A stretch of 36,538 nucleotides of DNA from Candidatus Gastranaerophilales bacterium (GCA_944323735.1 CALUTO010000019.1:1-36538); one strand, 5' to 3'. Counted from the stretch's first letter, positions 17,205-26,481 are shown. Numbers and translations: made by a program. Notes: generated from the letters alone by a model not told the origin.

Positions 17205-17501
17205 AAATTATCCTTATTTTGCTAACACTCGAGTAATAATTTCTATTTAACAAAAAATCTTTTTTTATATCGGCATTTTTTAAAAAAAACTTTAACAAAT
17301 AACGCACTTTTGTAAAGTTATGTAAATGCGAATTTTTAAAATCTTTTTCAAAATATACCTATCCGTCTATTATCTTAATTTCTATCTATCTTATTTTAAT
17401 CATACAAACACAGTATGTATTACTATATAGATAAAACATCTGCTTTATATTAATATAATTATACAATTTTGAAAAACTATTATCAACAGGACGCATTTAT
17501 T
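17205..17501. other. Divergent AT-rich intergenic region
   Basis: About 297 bases separate the 714-aa pilin gene (-) from der (+). The sequence is very AT-rich, with long T and A tracts. A TATAAT at 17454-17459 is a possible -10 for der, without a good -35. For the minus strand TATAAA at about 17268-17263 is possible. No RNA gene or ORF is recognised. Confidence 0.45.
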
Positions 17502-18833
17502 ATGGCTAAACTCCCAATCGTCGCCATCGTCGGCAGACCAAATACGGGCAAATCAACCTTCGTGAACAGGCTAACCGGTGCCAGACAGTCAATCGTCGAT
17601 GACCTCCCCGGAGTCACCAGAGACAGAATTTATTTTGATGTCGAATGGCAGAACAAAAATTTCACCGTCATCGATACGGGCGGTATCATCCCCGACAGCG
17701 ATGACGAAATTATGCTCAACATCTTTTCGCAGGCCCAAATAGCCTGCGACGAGGCTGATGTTATTATTTTTATGGTAGATGGTAAAGAAGGCATAAATCC
17801 TGTTGACTACGACATTGCAAATATATTAAGACGCAGCAAAAAGTCAGTATATCTCGCTGTGAACAAAATTGACTCGCCTGAAAGATTCTCCATGACTGCT
17901 GATTTTTATGAGCTTGCTCTGGGCGAACCGTTCCCTATCTCTGCGCTGCACGGCTCCGGCGGGGTCGGCGATTTGCTCGATGAAATAACAAAAGACTTTG
18001 AACAAAATCAGGACAAATACACTGACGACAACATTAAAATCGCTATTGTCGGAAAACCAAACGCCGGTAAATCCTCCATAACAAACGCTCTCCTCGGAGA
18101 GGACAGGGTAATCGTCAGCGATGTCTCCGGAACTACAAGAGACAGCATAGACTCAAAAGTTAAATACGAGGGTGAAGAGTTTACTCTCGTTGACACTGCC
18201 GGTATCAGAAAAAAATCGAAAGTCGACTGGGGTGTTGAAAAATTCGCTGTGGACAGGGCTATCCGTGCTATCAGAGACTGTGATATTGCGCTTTTGATTG
18301 TCGATGCAACTGAAGGAATTACAGATCAGGACAAAAAAATATCACAAATCATCATTGAAGCTGGAAAAGGTATAATTATTGCTGTTAACAAGTGGGATTT
18401 AATCGAAGACAAACAGGCAAATTCTACCGTTAAATATGAAGAAAAGCTAAGGCATGAGGCTCCATTTTTGAGTTTTGCACCGGTTATCTTTATCAGTGCA
18501 AAAACAAAACAACGGCTCGTCAGTATTTACAAAAAATCAAAAGAAGTTTTCGAACAGTGCCGGAAACGTGTTTCTACAAGTTTATTGAACAAAATTATCA
18601 TAGAAGCACTCGCAATGAATCCTCCAACCTCCAAAAAGGGCAAAAAACTCCGTGTGCTCTATGCTACACAGATTAAAACGGCTCCGCCCTCGTTTGTCCT
18701 CTTTGTTAACAACGAAGATTTGATACAGGACAGCTACAAAAGATATCTCGAAAACAAAATGAGAGAAGCTTTCGGTTTCTCAGGCACGCCCGTAAGGCTC
18801 TTGTTCAGAGAGCGAAAAGAAAAACAACAATAG
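17502..18833 (+). CDS. der: Ribosome-associated GTPase Der (EngA)
   Basis: Der is the double-GTPase ribosome biogenesis factor for the 50S subunit. Two G domains in tandem are visible: the first with P-loop GRPNTGKS (11-18), DTGG and NKID; the second with GKPNAGKS (184-191), DTAG and NKWD. A C-terminal KH-like domain follows. The 443-aa length is normal. I take the ATG at 17502 rather than the in-frame TTG at 17469, because the Der N-terminus begins right at the first beta strand and AGGA lies 10 bases before it. plsY follows 8 bases later and the malic enzyme overlaps plsY, so the three are probably co-transcribed. Confidence 0.96.
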   Translation: MAKLPIVAIVGRPNTGKSTFVNRLTGARQSIVDDLPGVTRDRIYFDVEWQNKNFTVIDTGGIIPDSDDEIMLNIFSQAQIACDEADVIIFMVDGKEGINPVDYDIANILRRSKKSVYLAVNKIDSPERFSMTADFYELALGEPFPISALHGSGGVGDLLDEITKDFEQNQDKYTDDNIKIAIVGKPNAGKSSITNALLGEDRVIVSDVSGTTRDSIDSKVKYEGEEFTLVDTAGIRKKSKVDWGVEKFAVDRAIRAIRDCDIALLIVDATEGITDQDKKISQIIIEAGKGIIIAVNKWDLIEDKQANSTVKYEEKLRHEAPFLSFAPVIFISAKTKQRLVSIYKKSKEVFEQCRKRVSTSLLNKIIIEALAMNPPTSKKGKKLRVLYATQIKTAPPSFVLFVNNEDLIQDSYKRYLENKMREAFGFSGTPVRLLFRERKEKQQ

Positions 18834-18841
18834 GAGTAAGT

Positions 18842-19441
18842 ATGATACAAATTCTTTTAGCCGCAATTCTCGGCTACTTAATCGGCTCAATACCTACAGG
18901 CTACATAATTGTCAGGCTCAAAACCGGTCAGGATATCAGAAAAATCGGCTCCGGTTCCACAGGGGCAACTAATGTTAAAAGGGTGCTCGGTAAAAAATGG
19001 TTCTTTATTGTTATGTTCCTCGATGCACTTAAAGGTGCTATCCCTGTTGTGCTTGCTATTGTGTTCCTGAAAGCATATGCACAGTACGGTGTCACGCCCG
19101 TTATCGCAGCAATCTCAGTTCTGCTCGGGCACAGCAAATCAATATTCCTGAAATTTACCGGCGGAAAATCGGTTGCGTCAGGAGTGGGCACGATACTTGC
19201 GCTATGTTTCCCTGCAGGTATATGTATTGCTTTAATATGGGGCATAATTACCTACATCTCAAAATATGTCTCTCTCGGCTCTATCATTGCACTTGCACTT
19301 TCACCGCTCCTTATGTTCATCTTTAAGCAACCCGCCGGATACATTGTTTACTGTGCTATCGGTGCTGTTTATATAATCTGGCTGCACAGGGAAAATATTA
19401 AAAGACTTTTAAAAGGGGAAGAAAATAAGGTGCGTGAATAA
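18842..19441 (+). CDS. plsY: Acyl-phosphate:glycerol-3-phosphate acyltransferase PlsY
   Basis: PlsY is the integral membrane enzyme that makes lysophosphatidic acid from acyl-phosphate and glycerol-3-phosphate. Family hallmarks are GSIPTGY (15-21), GSGSTGATNVKR (37-48) and GHSKSIFLKFTGGKSVASG (96-114). About five membrane helices fill the 199 residues, the usual length. AGGAG precedes the ATG, and the stop overlaps the next start by one base (TAATG), indicating coupling. The pair der-plsY is common in bacteria. Confidence 0.96.
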   Translation: MIQILLAAILGYLIGSIPTGYIIVRLKTGQDIRKIGSGSTGATNVKRVLGKKWFFIVMFLDALKGAIPVVLAIVFLKAYAQYGVTPVIAAISVLLGHSKSIFLKFTGGKSVASGVGTILALCFPAGICIALIWGIITYISKYVSLGSIIALALSPLLMFIFKQPAGYIVYCAIGAVYIIWLHRENIKRLLKGEENKVRE

Positions 19442-20949
19442 TGGTTTACTATAAGGGTGTTAAAGTTGTTCCGAAAATAGAAATTAAAAACAAAGAAATA
19501 CTTTCACTTGTTTATACTCCCGGTGTCGGCTCATCGTGTCTCAAAATTAAAGAAAATATTGAGGCAGAAAAAATTTACACCAACAAAATAGACTCCGTTG
19601 CTGTGATTTCTTTTGATTATGAAAAATCACTGAAACGGGCTGTGTTCCTCAAAAGTTCACTGCTTATTGATGCTTATCCTCTTTGCATTAAGCAAACAAC
19701 AGCAGAGGATTTGAAATTTGCGGTCGAAAATATTGAGCCTAATTTTTGCGGTATTGATTTGAGCCTCATTTCAGATTTTGTAAAAGATATTGAATTCAAG
19801 GTCGACATTCCGGTTTTAAAAGGGATTGTGCCTGATATAAAAGAATTTTTCGGCACTATCTCCAGAAATGTCTTTATGTTCAGTCCTGATAAGCTTAAAG
19901 GAAATGTTTCCGAAAAATCTCTGCAGCTTCATGAACTTGCAGGAGGGGTGATTGAGACAGAACTGAGCGAAGTTGAGTGCAAAAAAATGGTCGCCATAGT
20001 CTCTGACGGCACTGCTGTTCTCGGTTTCGGAAACATCGGTGCAGATGCAGCCCTGCCCGTTATGGAGGGCAAAGCCGCTTTATATGCTGCCCTTGCCGGC
20101 GTTAGTTCTATGCCGTTTTGTATAAAAACTCAAAACGCAGATGAGGTTATAAAAATTGTGCAGCTGTTTGAAAACTCCTTCTCCGGTATACACATGGAGG
20201 ATATTTCCGCTCCGGACTGTTTCAAAATTGAAAATACTTTGATAGAGTCGCTCAAAATTCCTGTGTTCCACGATGATCAGCACGGAACGGCCATTATTGT
20301 GCTGGCTGCAATTTTAAATGCTCTTACTCTTGTTAAAAAAGAACTTTCTGACGTGAAAATCGTTATTAACGGTGCGGGTGCAGCAGGAAGTGCTGTTGCC
20401 AGGCTGTTGATTTTTGCTGGTGTGAAAAACTTAATCATGCTCGACAAAGACGGAACAATTTACAAAGGTCGTCCGCAAAATAATGAAAACCTTGAAAAAC
20501 TCGCACAACAAACAAATCCAAATCAGGAAAAAGGACAGCTTGCTGATGAAATAAAAGGTGCAGACATCTTCATCGGACTTTCTAAAGGAAATCTTGTCAC
20601 CCCTGATATGATTAAGTCAATGAATAACAGGCCGATAGTCTTTGCGCTTGCAAATCCGGTGCCGGAAATTATGCCGGATGATGCGAAAAAAGCAGGTGCA
20701 TACATTGTTGGTACGGGACGCAGCGATTTTCCAAACCAGATTAACAATTCACTTGCCTTTCCGGGTGTGTTTAAAGGTGCCATAGACAACAATATCCACA
20801 AAATTACCGATGAAATAAAGCTCAACTGTGCCGTGGCTCTCGCTTCTATCGTGAGCAATGATGAACTTTCAGTTGAAAAAATCCTGCCCGAGCCTCTTGA
20901 TCCGGGAGTTGTACAAAGAATTACGGAAGTTATGGCATCTAAGCTTTAA
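19441..20949 (+). CDS. Malic enzyme with internal insert
   Basis: Malic enzyme oxidatively decarboxylates malate to pyruvate with NAD(P). Clear signatures are YTPGVG (25-30, catalytic Tyr), SDGTAVLGFGNIG (188-200), MEGKAALY (208-215, catalytic Lys K211), MEDISAPDC (252-260), HDDQHGTA (277-284) and the dinucleotide motif NGAGAAG (310-316). At 502 aa it is about 100-120 residues longer than the usual ~390-410 aa short bacterial form, without a phosphotransacetylase tail. The extra ~130 residues sit between the N-terminal YTNK region and SDGTAVLG. Part of that insert resembles the following segment (see findings), so it looks like a degenerate internal duplication. Frame is open throughout. Cofactor choice is not clear. 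Confidence 0.9.
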   Translation: MVYYKGVKVVPKIEIKNKEILSLVYTPGVGSSCLKIKENIEAEKIYTNKIDSVAVISFDYEKSLKRAVFLKSSLLIDAYPLCIKQTTAEDLKFAVENIEPNFCGIDLSLISDFVKDIEFKVDIPVLKGIVPDIKEFFGTISRNVFMFSPDKLKGNVSEKSLQLHELAGGVIETELSEVECKKMVAIVSDGTAVLGFGNIGADAALPVMEGKAALYAALAGVSSMPFCIKTQNADEVIKIVQLFENSFSGIHMEDISAPDCFKIENTLIESLKIPVFHDDQHGTAIIVLAAILNALTLVKKELSDVKIVINGAGAAGSAVARLLIFAGVKNLIMLDKDGTIYKGRPQNNENLEKLAQQTNPNQEKGQLADEIKGADIFIGLSKGNLVTPDMIKSMNNRPIVFALANPVPEIMPDDAKKAGAYIVGTGRSDFPNQINNSLAFPGVFKGAIDNNIHKITDEIKLNCAVALASIVSNDELSVEKILPEPLDPGVVQRITEVMASKL

Positions 20950-21364
20950 ATAAATTCAAAAACTTTTGATACCACGGGCTGCCTGCCGGTGCCTGCGGTA
21001 CGGTCGTTCCTTTAATCATTCTGACACCTTTCGCAAGCAGCAATGAAGCACCGACAGAAAGAATTAATGTCATTGCAATACTTTTCCAGATGTTGTTATT
21101 TTTCGGATTATGGGAATGCAAAGTCGGTGCCTGCGGCGGAGTTTGGGACGCAGGCTTTTGATAAACATCCGGTTGTACCGGCTGCTGCAATACTGCACCG
21201 GAAGGAGCAGCCGTCTGAGACATGACAGGTGCGGCTGCGCCTTTTCGGGCTGCATACTGCTGAAGATACGGCGACGGGGTTCCCGTAACATATCCGACAA
21301 GGTCATTATGGATAATACCATGCGTTGTTAACATATCAAAACAATTAGGATAGATAGGCTGCAT
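20939..21364 (-). CDS. Small single-membrane-span protein, unknown
   Basis: I do not recognise a family. The protein (141 aa from the ATG) has a Pro/Ala/Gln-rich region in the middle (about 40-90) and one membrane segment at about 93-112 (a run like SIAMTLILSVGASLLLA), then a short tail with KGVRMIKG. The soluble N-terminus would be a flexible, perhaps disordered, stretch. An upstream in-frame GTG at 21376 would add four residues; neither start has a strong ribosome site. The 3' end overlaps the malic-enzyme gene by 11 bases tail to tail. Being expressed is likely given its coherent composition, but no function is inferred. Confidence 0.65.
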   Translation of the reverse strand: MQPIYPNCFDMLTTHGIIHNDLVGYVTGTPSPYLQQYAARKGAAAPVMSQTAAPSGAVLQQPVQPDVYQKPASQTPPQAPTLHSHNPKNNNIWKSIAMTLILSVGASLLLAKGVRMIKGTTVPQAPAGSPWYQKFLNLFKA

Positions 21365-21483
21365 AAAATTTCTCACACTACTTTTTACTTCACATGTTAT
21401 TAAAGTATTTTTGTGAAAAATAATTGCCTGTTTGTTAAGGTTTTTAACAATCTGCAGGGTCTGTTTCGCTCATGCAGATATAT

Positions 21484-22467
21484 TTATTCAAACAAAGCTC
21501 TCACAAACTCTTTTGAATCAAAATCTTTTAAGTCTTCCATCTTTTCGCCAACTCCGATGAGTTTTACCGGAAGTCCCATCTCTCCGGCAATCGCAATGAT
21601 TATTCCGCCTTTTGCAGAGCCGTCTAATTTCGTAAGCGCAACAGAAGTAAGATTTACGCATTCAGAAAAAACTTTTGCCTGTGCAAGACCGTTTTGACCT
21701 GTATTTGCATCCAGCACAAGAATTGCCTCTCTTAGCATTTCAGGTGCGTTTTTATCAATTACGTTTTTGACCTTTTGTAATTCCTGCATAAGGTTATATT
21801 TGTTTTGCAGACGTCCGGCTGTGTCGACAAGTATCACGTCATAATGCTCATTTTTCGCCTTTTTTATTGCGTCAAAAACAACAGAGCCCGGATCTGCACC
21901 GTCATTTCTGACTATATCTGCTCCTGCCCTGTCGCTCCATATATTAAGCTGTTCTTCAGCTGCGGCACGAAAAGTGTCAGCTGCGGCAACCAGAACCTTC
22001 TTGCCCTGCTGTTTAAATCTGTTTGCCAGTTTCCCGATAAGTGTAGTTTTTCCGGCTCCGTTAACACCTGTTATAAAATATATATTTATTTCATTTTCAT
22101 GATAAGAAAGTTCGTTACTGCCGGCAGAAAGAAGTATTTTGCTAAATTCTTCCTGAAGGTAATTTTTTACTCCTGATGGTTTCATAAGGCTTTGCTTCCG
22201 GAGTTTGTCGACTATTTCAGATGCTGTATTCACTCCTATATCAGCTTTTATAAGCAGCTCTTCCATGTCGTCAAGAATAAATTCATCAAACTCTTCGTTC
22301 TGTTCAACCTGTTTTACTACATTGCCGACAAGTGATTCACCGGTTTTTGCAAGAGTTTTTTTAAGACCTTCAAAGGTTAATGAAAACAGTCCTTTTCTTT
22401 CGGTCTGTTCTTCATGTGGCCTGGTTTTTGTTTCTTTTTCCTGTTTCTTCTTAAAAAAATCAAACAT
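21484..22467 (-). CDS. ftsY: Signal recognition particle receptor FtsY
   Basis: FtsY docks SRP-ribosome complexes at the membrane. 327 aa, with a charged N-terminal A-like region (1-28), the helical N domain, then the NG GTPase: GVNGAGKT (134-141), [11 protein letters not shown] (164-174), DTAGR (215-219), and [10 protein letters not shown] (279-288). The short acidic region is like that of other compact FtsY proteins. It follows nusB by 11 bases on the minus strand; GGAA lies about 7 bases before the ATG. Confidence 0.97.
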   Translation of the reverse strand: MFDFFKKKQEKETKTRPHEEQTERKGLFSLTFEGLKKTLAKTGESLVGNVVKQVEQNEEFDEFILDDMEELLIKADIGVNTASEIVDKLRKQSLMKPSGVKNYLQEEFSKILLSAGSNELSYHENEINIYFITGVNGAGKTTLIGKLANRFKQQGKKVLVAAADTFRAAAEEQLNIWSDRAGADIVRNDGADPGSVVFDAIKKAKNEHYDVILVDTAGRLQNKYNLMQELQKVKNVIDKNAPEMLREAILVLDANTGQNGLAQAKVFSECVNLTSVALTKLDGSAKGGIIIAIAGEMGLPVKLIGVGEKMEDLKDFDSKEFVRALFE

Positions 22468-22478
22468 AAAATTTCCGG

Positions 22479-23144
22479 TTATTTTCTTGATAGTTTATTC
22501 TCTTCAATTATTTTGCCTAAAATTCCGTTTATAAAAGAGGAGGAATCATCTGTAGAATACTTTTTCGCAAGTTCAAGTGCTTCATCGACCACAACTTTTA
22601 TCGGTGTTCCTTTAATAAACAGCATTTCTGTTATAGCTATTCGCAGAATGTCTTTGTCTATTTTGACCAGTCTGTCAATATCCCAGCCTTTTGCATATTT
22701 TTTGACCAGCCCGTCCACTTCGGAGGAATGTTCTTTAAAAGTATTTGCTATCTGGAATACGTAGTTTTTTACATCTCCTGTGTGCTCAAGCGCAGTCATT
22801 TCTGCGATTTCCAGCGCAAGTACAACACGTTCTGCTATATTGGTCAGCTCTTCCAGTCTGCCTGTCATATCAGAAGTCATTGGAACAGGTACCGGTACGT
22901 TATTAGAATCTATAGGTCTTTCGAGGTTTACCGGATGCTCGGATTCATAATTGTTTATAAACTCTTTCATTTCCAGAAGAGCTCCGAGACTGACTTTTAA
23001 GTCCTCTGCTGCGTTATTAGTGAGTGTTCTTACTGATTTTAAAACTATATCTTCAAATTCAGTCTGTGTATACTGTGTAATCTTTTTGTCAAATTGTGAA
23101 AATAATATAAGTGCTAATTCTCTTGCTGCCCGTCTAGCTTGCAT
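22479..23144 (-). CDS. nusB: Transcription antitermination factor NusB
   Basis: NusB binds boxA RNA with NusE (S10) to prevent premature termination of rRNA transcripts. The start MQARRAARELALILFSQFD is the classic NusB N-terminus, and the C-terminal IDKDILRIAITEML...VVVDEALELAKKYSTDDSSSFINGILGKI is the characteristic second half. At 221 aa it is longer than the ~140 aa of E. coli NusB; the extra ~80 residues lie in the middle (about 45-135). Cyanobacterial NusB proteins are similarly long. I use the ATG at 23144; an ATG six codons earlier lacks a ribosome site, whereas GAAGGG lies just before this one. It is followed by ftsY. Confidence 0.95.
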   Translation of the reverse strand: MQARRAARELALILFSQFDKKITQYTQTEFEDIVLKSVRTLTNNAAEDLKVSLGALLEMKEFINNYESEHPVNLERPIDSNNVPVPVPMTSDMTGRLEELTNIAERVVLALEIAEMTALEHTGDVKNYVFQIANTFKEHSSEVDGLVKKYAKGWDIDRLVKIDKDILRIAITEMLFIKGTPIKVVVDEALELAKKYSTDDSSSFINGILGKIIEENKLSRK

Positions 23145-23234
23145 AATATTTTTACCCTTCATTTTTTATCTAACTGTCAACGCTGTTAGAACAAACTATT
23201 TTTTATATATTAAGACACAAAAGCACAAAAAAAA

Positions 23235-23441
23235 CTAGAACTTGTTTACGGAAGTTTTTTCAAATAATGTCCGGCTCTGTACAAGAGCAATATTTTTTAA
23301 TGCGCATAAGCCGTTCCCCTTATCAAATGCGCCTATGCTGGATAATCTGTTTACAACAAGCTCATTCAGTTCATCCGGCGAAATAAATAATGCGCAAAAA
23401 TCTCCGCATTCATCGTGATTAAAAGGACATTTTTTTACCAT
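23235..23441 (-). CDS. Small Cys-rich protein, possibly metal-binding
   Basis: 68 aa from the ATG at 23441 (an in-frame TTG lies two codons upstream). The N-terminus has a CPFN-HDEC-GDFC cluster (C5, C12, C16) and a later Cys in LCALKNI; this spacing resembles small Zn- or Fe-S-binding proteins and the short 'CP...C..C' proteins found in phages and gut bacteria. No specific family is recognised. It precedes nusB by 90 bases on the same strand, and no good ribosome site is visible, so expression is uncertain. Confidence 0.55.
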   Translation of the reverse strand: MVKKCPFNHDECGDFCALFISPDELNELVVNRLSSIGAFDKGNGLCALKNIALVQSRTLFEKTSVNKF

Positions 23442-23542
23442 ACTCAAATTTTGACAGATTATTAAAAATATTCATATACACAAAACAGTGTATTTTTCTT
23501 TTAAAATACTTTAATATTTTTTAATAAAATATTATAATAATT

Positions 23543-23570
23543 ATGACAAGTTGTTTTTGTTTATTATATA
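23543..23570 (+). promoter_or_regulatory. Possible promoter of the 75-aa gene
   Basis: ATGACA (23543-23548) and TATATA (23565-23570) are separated by 16 bases and are followed by a leader of about 27 nt. A second possibility is TTGACA (23451-23456) with TATACA (23475-23480), spaced by 18 bases, which would give a leader of about 115 nt. Confidence 0.35.
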
Positions 23571-23603
23571 GTAAAAAGTGAAGGCAATCAGGAAAGGAAA
23601 AGT

Positions 23604-23831
23604 ATGGTAACAAGCCTCGTCTCTCTTTTAAATAAAGCACTTATGCCGGCGCAGGTTAATCCCGTTCAGGCACGTCCTCAATCCGCAAATCCGTTTGCCA
23701 ATCCTTTTGTATCCAATAACACTTCTTCAAATTTTTACGGAAAAAATAATCCGGTCAGAGGCGGTTATTTTGCCGGTTATTATAACGGAAAACCGAATAT
23801 CGTCGGAAAACGCCTTTTTATAGAAGTTTAA
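23604..23831 (+). CDS. Small protein, unknown
   Basis: 75 aa. AGGAAAGGAAAAG precedes the ATG, a strong ribosome site, so it is likely real. The N-terminal ~15 residues form an amphipathic helix-like stretch; residues 20-40 are Asn/Pro-rich (PFANPFVSNN), and the rest is Gly/Tyr/Asn-rich (GGYFAGYYNGK) ending in a short basic strand. No domain is recognised. Its stop abuts the stop of the convergent glycosyltransferase without a spacer, so there is no terminator between them. Confidence 0.65.
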   Translation: MVTSLVSLLNKALMPAQVNPVQARPQSANPFANPFVSNNTSSNFYGKNNPVRGGYFAGYYNGKPNIVGKRLFIEV

Positions 23832-25625
23832 TTATTCCGGTATTGTCTGTAAATTATTATATTCGGACTTTAATTTGTATATGTAAAATTCGAGTTCGCT
23901 GTTTGTATATAATTTTAAATCATAGTTTGCTTCAATAAAATCGCACAATGCTTTTGCATAAGAGCAAATATGAGTAACATTATAAGGTGAATAGGAGACA
24001 TTGTTCACGATAAAATAATCCGGCGGATGTTTTTTGAAATCCGAAACGATATTCTCTACTCCGAAAAGCTGTGAATTTACCGGTATAAGATAATAATATT
24101 TGTTGTGTGATTTGCGTCCGGTAAGAAAGTTTATCATTACGCCTTCCGGTATAGATACCACGACATCATCCTTATTTGTATTTTTTTCTATATAAGAAAC
24201 AATAGCACCCGCATCTTTTATATATCCGGGTACAAGTATCAGCCCTCTGTCTGTTCTTACCGGATAAAGTCTGTTTTGTGCCAGTTTTTTTATGTTTAAT
24301 GCAAAAAATAAAATTACTATAATAAGGCAAATATTTCCGACTGTTTTGTAATAAACTTTTTTGTTTCGGAATTTTAGTATTCTGTGTAAATATTTAACAG
24401 CAAAAATAATAAATGGAATTATCAAAGCAGTTATAGTAAAAGTTCCGTAGCATTCTGCTGTTATTCCTGATATTCCTTTCAAAGAAACAGAAACTGCTGA
24501 TAAAATCAAAAACAAAAACATGATATTTGTTTTATTTATTTTTCTTTTTTTATAAAACTCAAATCCAGCATAACAGCAAAAACCTGCCAGAATAAACAGT
24601 GAAACTATTCCTAGCCAGCAGAAAAATTTATTGTCCAGAAGAAGGAAATATTTAAAGAATTGAACAGAAATAAAGAAGCAAAAAACAATCATTGCAAAAT
24701 TAAAAATTGTTTTTGTCAGCTTATTTTTTAAAAATTTAAAATCCAGATAATTCAATCCGGCAAAAAGAAGAAATACAGGCATAAGTGCCAGAACAGAACA
24801 GCCGAGAACTTTCATTGAAGTAACAAAATTTTCACTATTCCAGTACAATCCGTAATCTTTATAAAAATAAGCAAGTGCCGGAGTATTTACCATATTTTTC
24901 ACAAGCAAAAACGCATTCCAAAAATCCGAAAATTCTGCACCCTGAAGCAGCAGCACAGAAAATGAAGCAGCAGGAAAGACAAAAAATCCCGGAATACATA
25001 CAAAAATATCCTTGATTTTTGGTTTTAAAAAAAACAAAGACAGAAATAAAAGTATGAAATACGGCACGTATTCAATCTTATTAGCAAAGCAAAAACCGGC
25101 ACAAATAAATGAGGAATACAAAAATTTTTTATTTCCGTGTTTTAAATAAAGCAGAAACGACAGAACAGACAACAAATATCCGCTCAAAGCATAAACTGCA
25201 GCATAAGAATACGGGAATACAAAATTAAAAAAAGTTTTTATAAAAAGGCAGGAGCCCATAACTAAAAATGATGTATAAAGCGCAAACTTCCTGCCTGTAA
25301 AAATTTTAGTCACAAAGAATGTTAAAACAAGAATAAAAAAAGCATTTAAATATCCGGCAATGTACATTGTCGACAGTTTAGTACCGAATAACATATACAT
25401 AAGACTGTTTATCTGATATGAAAGGGGACCGTATACATTAAATATGTCTTTGTATAAAACTTCTCCGTTCAGCATTTGCCACGGAATATAGGCTTCTCTT
25501 CCAACATCTACCAGAAATGACTCTGATTTGCCATAGAACAACAAAAGCATAAATGCTGATACAAAGAAAAGTACAAGAATTTCTTTTAAACAGTACTTTT
25601 TATAAATTTTTTTTATTTTTTCCAT
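23832..25625 (-). CDS. Multi-pass membrane glycosyltransferase (GT-C type)
   Basis: 597 aa with about 10-12 hydrophobic helices up to about 465 and a soluble C-terminal domain of ~130 residues. The first external loop contains DVGREAYIPWQML, then an NVYGPLSY stretch, as in PMT/ArnT-like GT39/GT83 enzymes that use polyprenyl-phosphate sugars; the acidic D/E pair of the loop fits a GT-C active site. It probably adds a sugar to a surface glycan, glycolipid or protein at the outer face of the membrane; the acceptor is unknown. It stands divergent from the GT2 gene, 67 bases away, and the ribosome site is weak. Confidence 0.82.
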   Translation of the reverse strand: MEKIKKIYKKYCLKEILVLFFVSAFMLLLFYGKSESFLVDVGREAYIPWQMLNGEVLYKDIFNVYGPLSYQINSLMYMLFGTKLSTMYIAGYLNAFFILVLTFFVTKIFTGRKFALYTSFLVMGSCLFIKTFFNFVFPYSYAAVYALSGYLLSVLSFLLYLKHGNKKFLYSSFICAGFCFANKIEYVPYFILLFLSLFFLKPKIKDIFVCIPGFFVFPAASFSVLLLQGAEFSDFWNAFLLVKNMVNTPALAYFYKDYGLYWNSENFVTSMKVLGCSVLALMPVFLLFAGLNYLDFKFLKNKLTKTIFNFAMIVFCFFISVQFFKYFLLLDNKFFCWLGIVSLFILAGFCCYAGFEFYKKRKINKTNIMFLFLILSAVSVSLKGISGITAECYGTFTITALIIPFIIFAVKYLHRILKFRNKKVYYKTVGNICLIIVILFFALNIKKLAQNRLYPVRTDRGLILVPGYIKDAGAIVSYIEKNTNKDDVVVSIPEGVMINFLTGRKSHNKYYYLIPVNSQLFGVENIVSDFKKHPPDYFIVNNVSYSPYNVTHICSYAKALCDFIEANYDLKLYTNSELEFYIYKLKSEYNNLQTIPE

Positions 25626-25692
25626 TTTTTGTTGTGTTCTCCATCCGTTTTAATTATACTATAAACATTGGAAGTTTGAGGATGACGGGGAA

Positions 25693-26481
25693 ATGATTAA
25701 TAATAAAAAAGTTGTTGTGATAATGCCTGCATATAATGCAGAAAAAACGCTTGAACAAACTTATAATGAACTTTACAAAGATATTGTGGATGAAATAATT
25801 CTTGTGGATGACAATTCATCAGACAAAACAAAAGAAGTCGCAAAAAAGCTGGGAATAACTACTATTGTGCACGATGTAAATAAAGGCTACGGCGGAAACC
25901 AGAAAACCTGTTACACTGCAGCACTAAAAACCGGAGCTGATATAGTTATTATGGTTCATCCGGATTATCAATACACACCGAAACTTGTGCCTGCAATGGC
26001 GTCTATGATTGCATTCGGGGAATACGATGCAGCTATAGCTTCGAGATTTATCGGCAAGGGGGCACTTGAGGGAGGAATGCCTTTATATAAATTTGTAGCG
26101 AACAAATTTCTTACACTGTTCCAGAATTTTATGATAGGAGAACGTCTTACTGAATATCATACAGGATTCAGGGCATTTAGCAGGGAGGTGCTAGAAACAC
26201 TGCCGTTAAAAGACTGTGATGACGATTTTATTTTTGACAATGAAATGCTTGCGTTGCTGTTCTACAAAGGGTTTAATGCCGGTCAGATAAGCTGTCCGAC
26301 AAAATATTTTCCCGATGCTTCTTCAATTAATTTTATGAGAAGCTGCAAATACGGTTTCGGGGTTTTGAAAGTCAGCATACTCTTTATGCTCGCAAAACTC
26401 GGTTTTTACAAATCCAGGATTTTCAAAAACAATGCGAAAACATTGGATTTGAATGAGGATTTGCCGTATTATGCAAAATAA
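25693..26481 (+). CDS. GT2 family glycosyltransferase (DPM1-like)
   Basis: 262 aa GT-A fold enzyme. Visible motifs are MPAYNAE (11-17), LVDDNSSDKT (37-45; D39, D40), and HPDYQY (89-94), typical of dolichol- or polyprenyl-phosphate mannose/glucose synthase-like GT2 proteins. A single hydrophobic segment near the C-terminus (about 218-236) may associate it with the membrane. Such enzymes make polyprenyl-phosphate sugars, which are the donors for GT-C enzymes like the three that follow. GGGG precedes the ATG. It overlaps the next gene by 11 bases. The sugar is not deducible. Confidence 0.9.
   Translation: MINNKKVVVIMPAYNAEKTLEQTYNELYKDIVDEIILVDDNSSDKTKEVAKKLGITTIVHDVNKGYGGNQKTCYTAALKTGADIVIMVHPDYQYTPKLVPAMASMIAFGEYDAAIASRFIGKGALEGGMPLYKFVANKFLTLFQNFMIGERLTEYHTGFRAFSREVLETLPLKDCDDDFIFDNEMLALLFYKGFNAGQISCPTKYFPDASSINFMRSCKYGFGVLKVSILFMLAKLGFYKSRIFKNNAKTLDLNEDLPYYAK

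Noticed and set aside
17469-17501. Upstream TTG start for der
   Set aside because: It would add 11 residues absent from Der proteins; the ATG at 17502 has an AGGA at good spacing.
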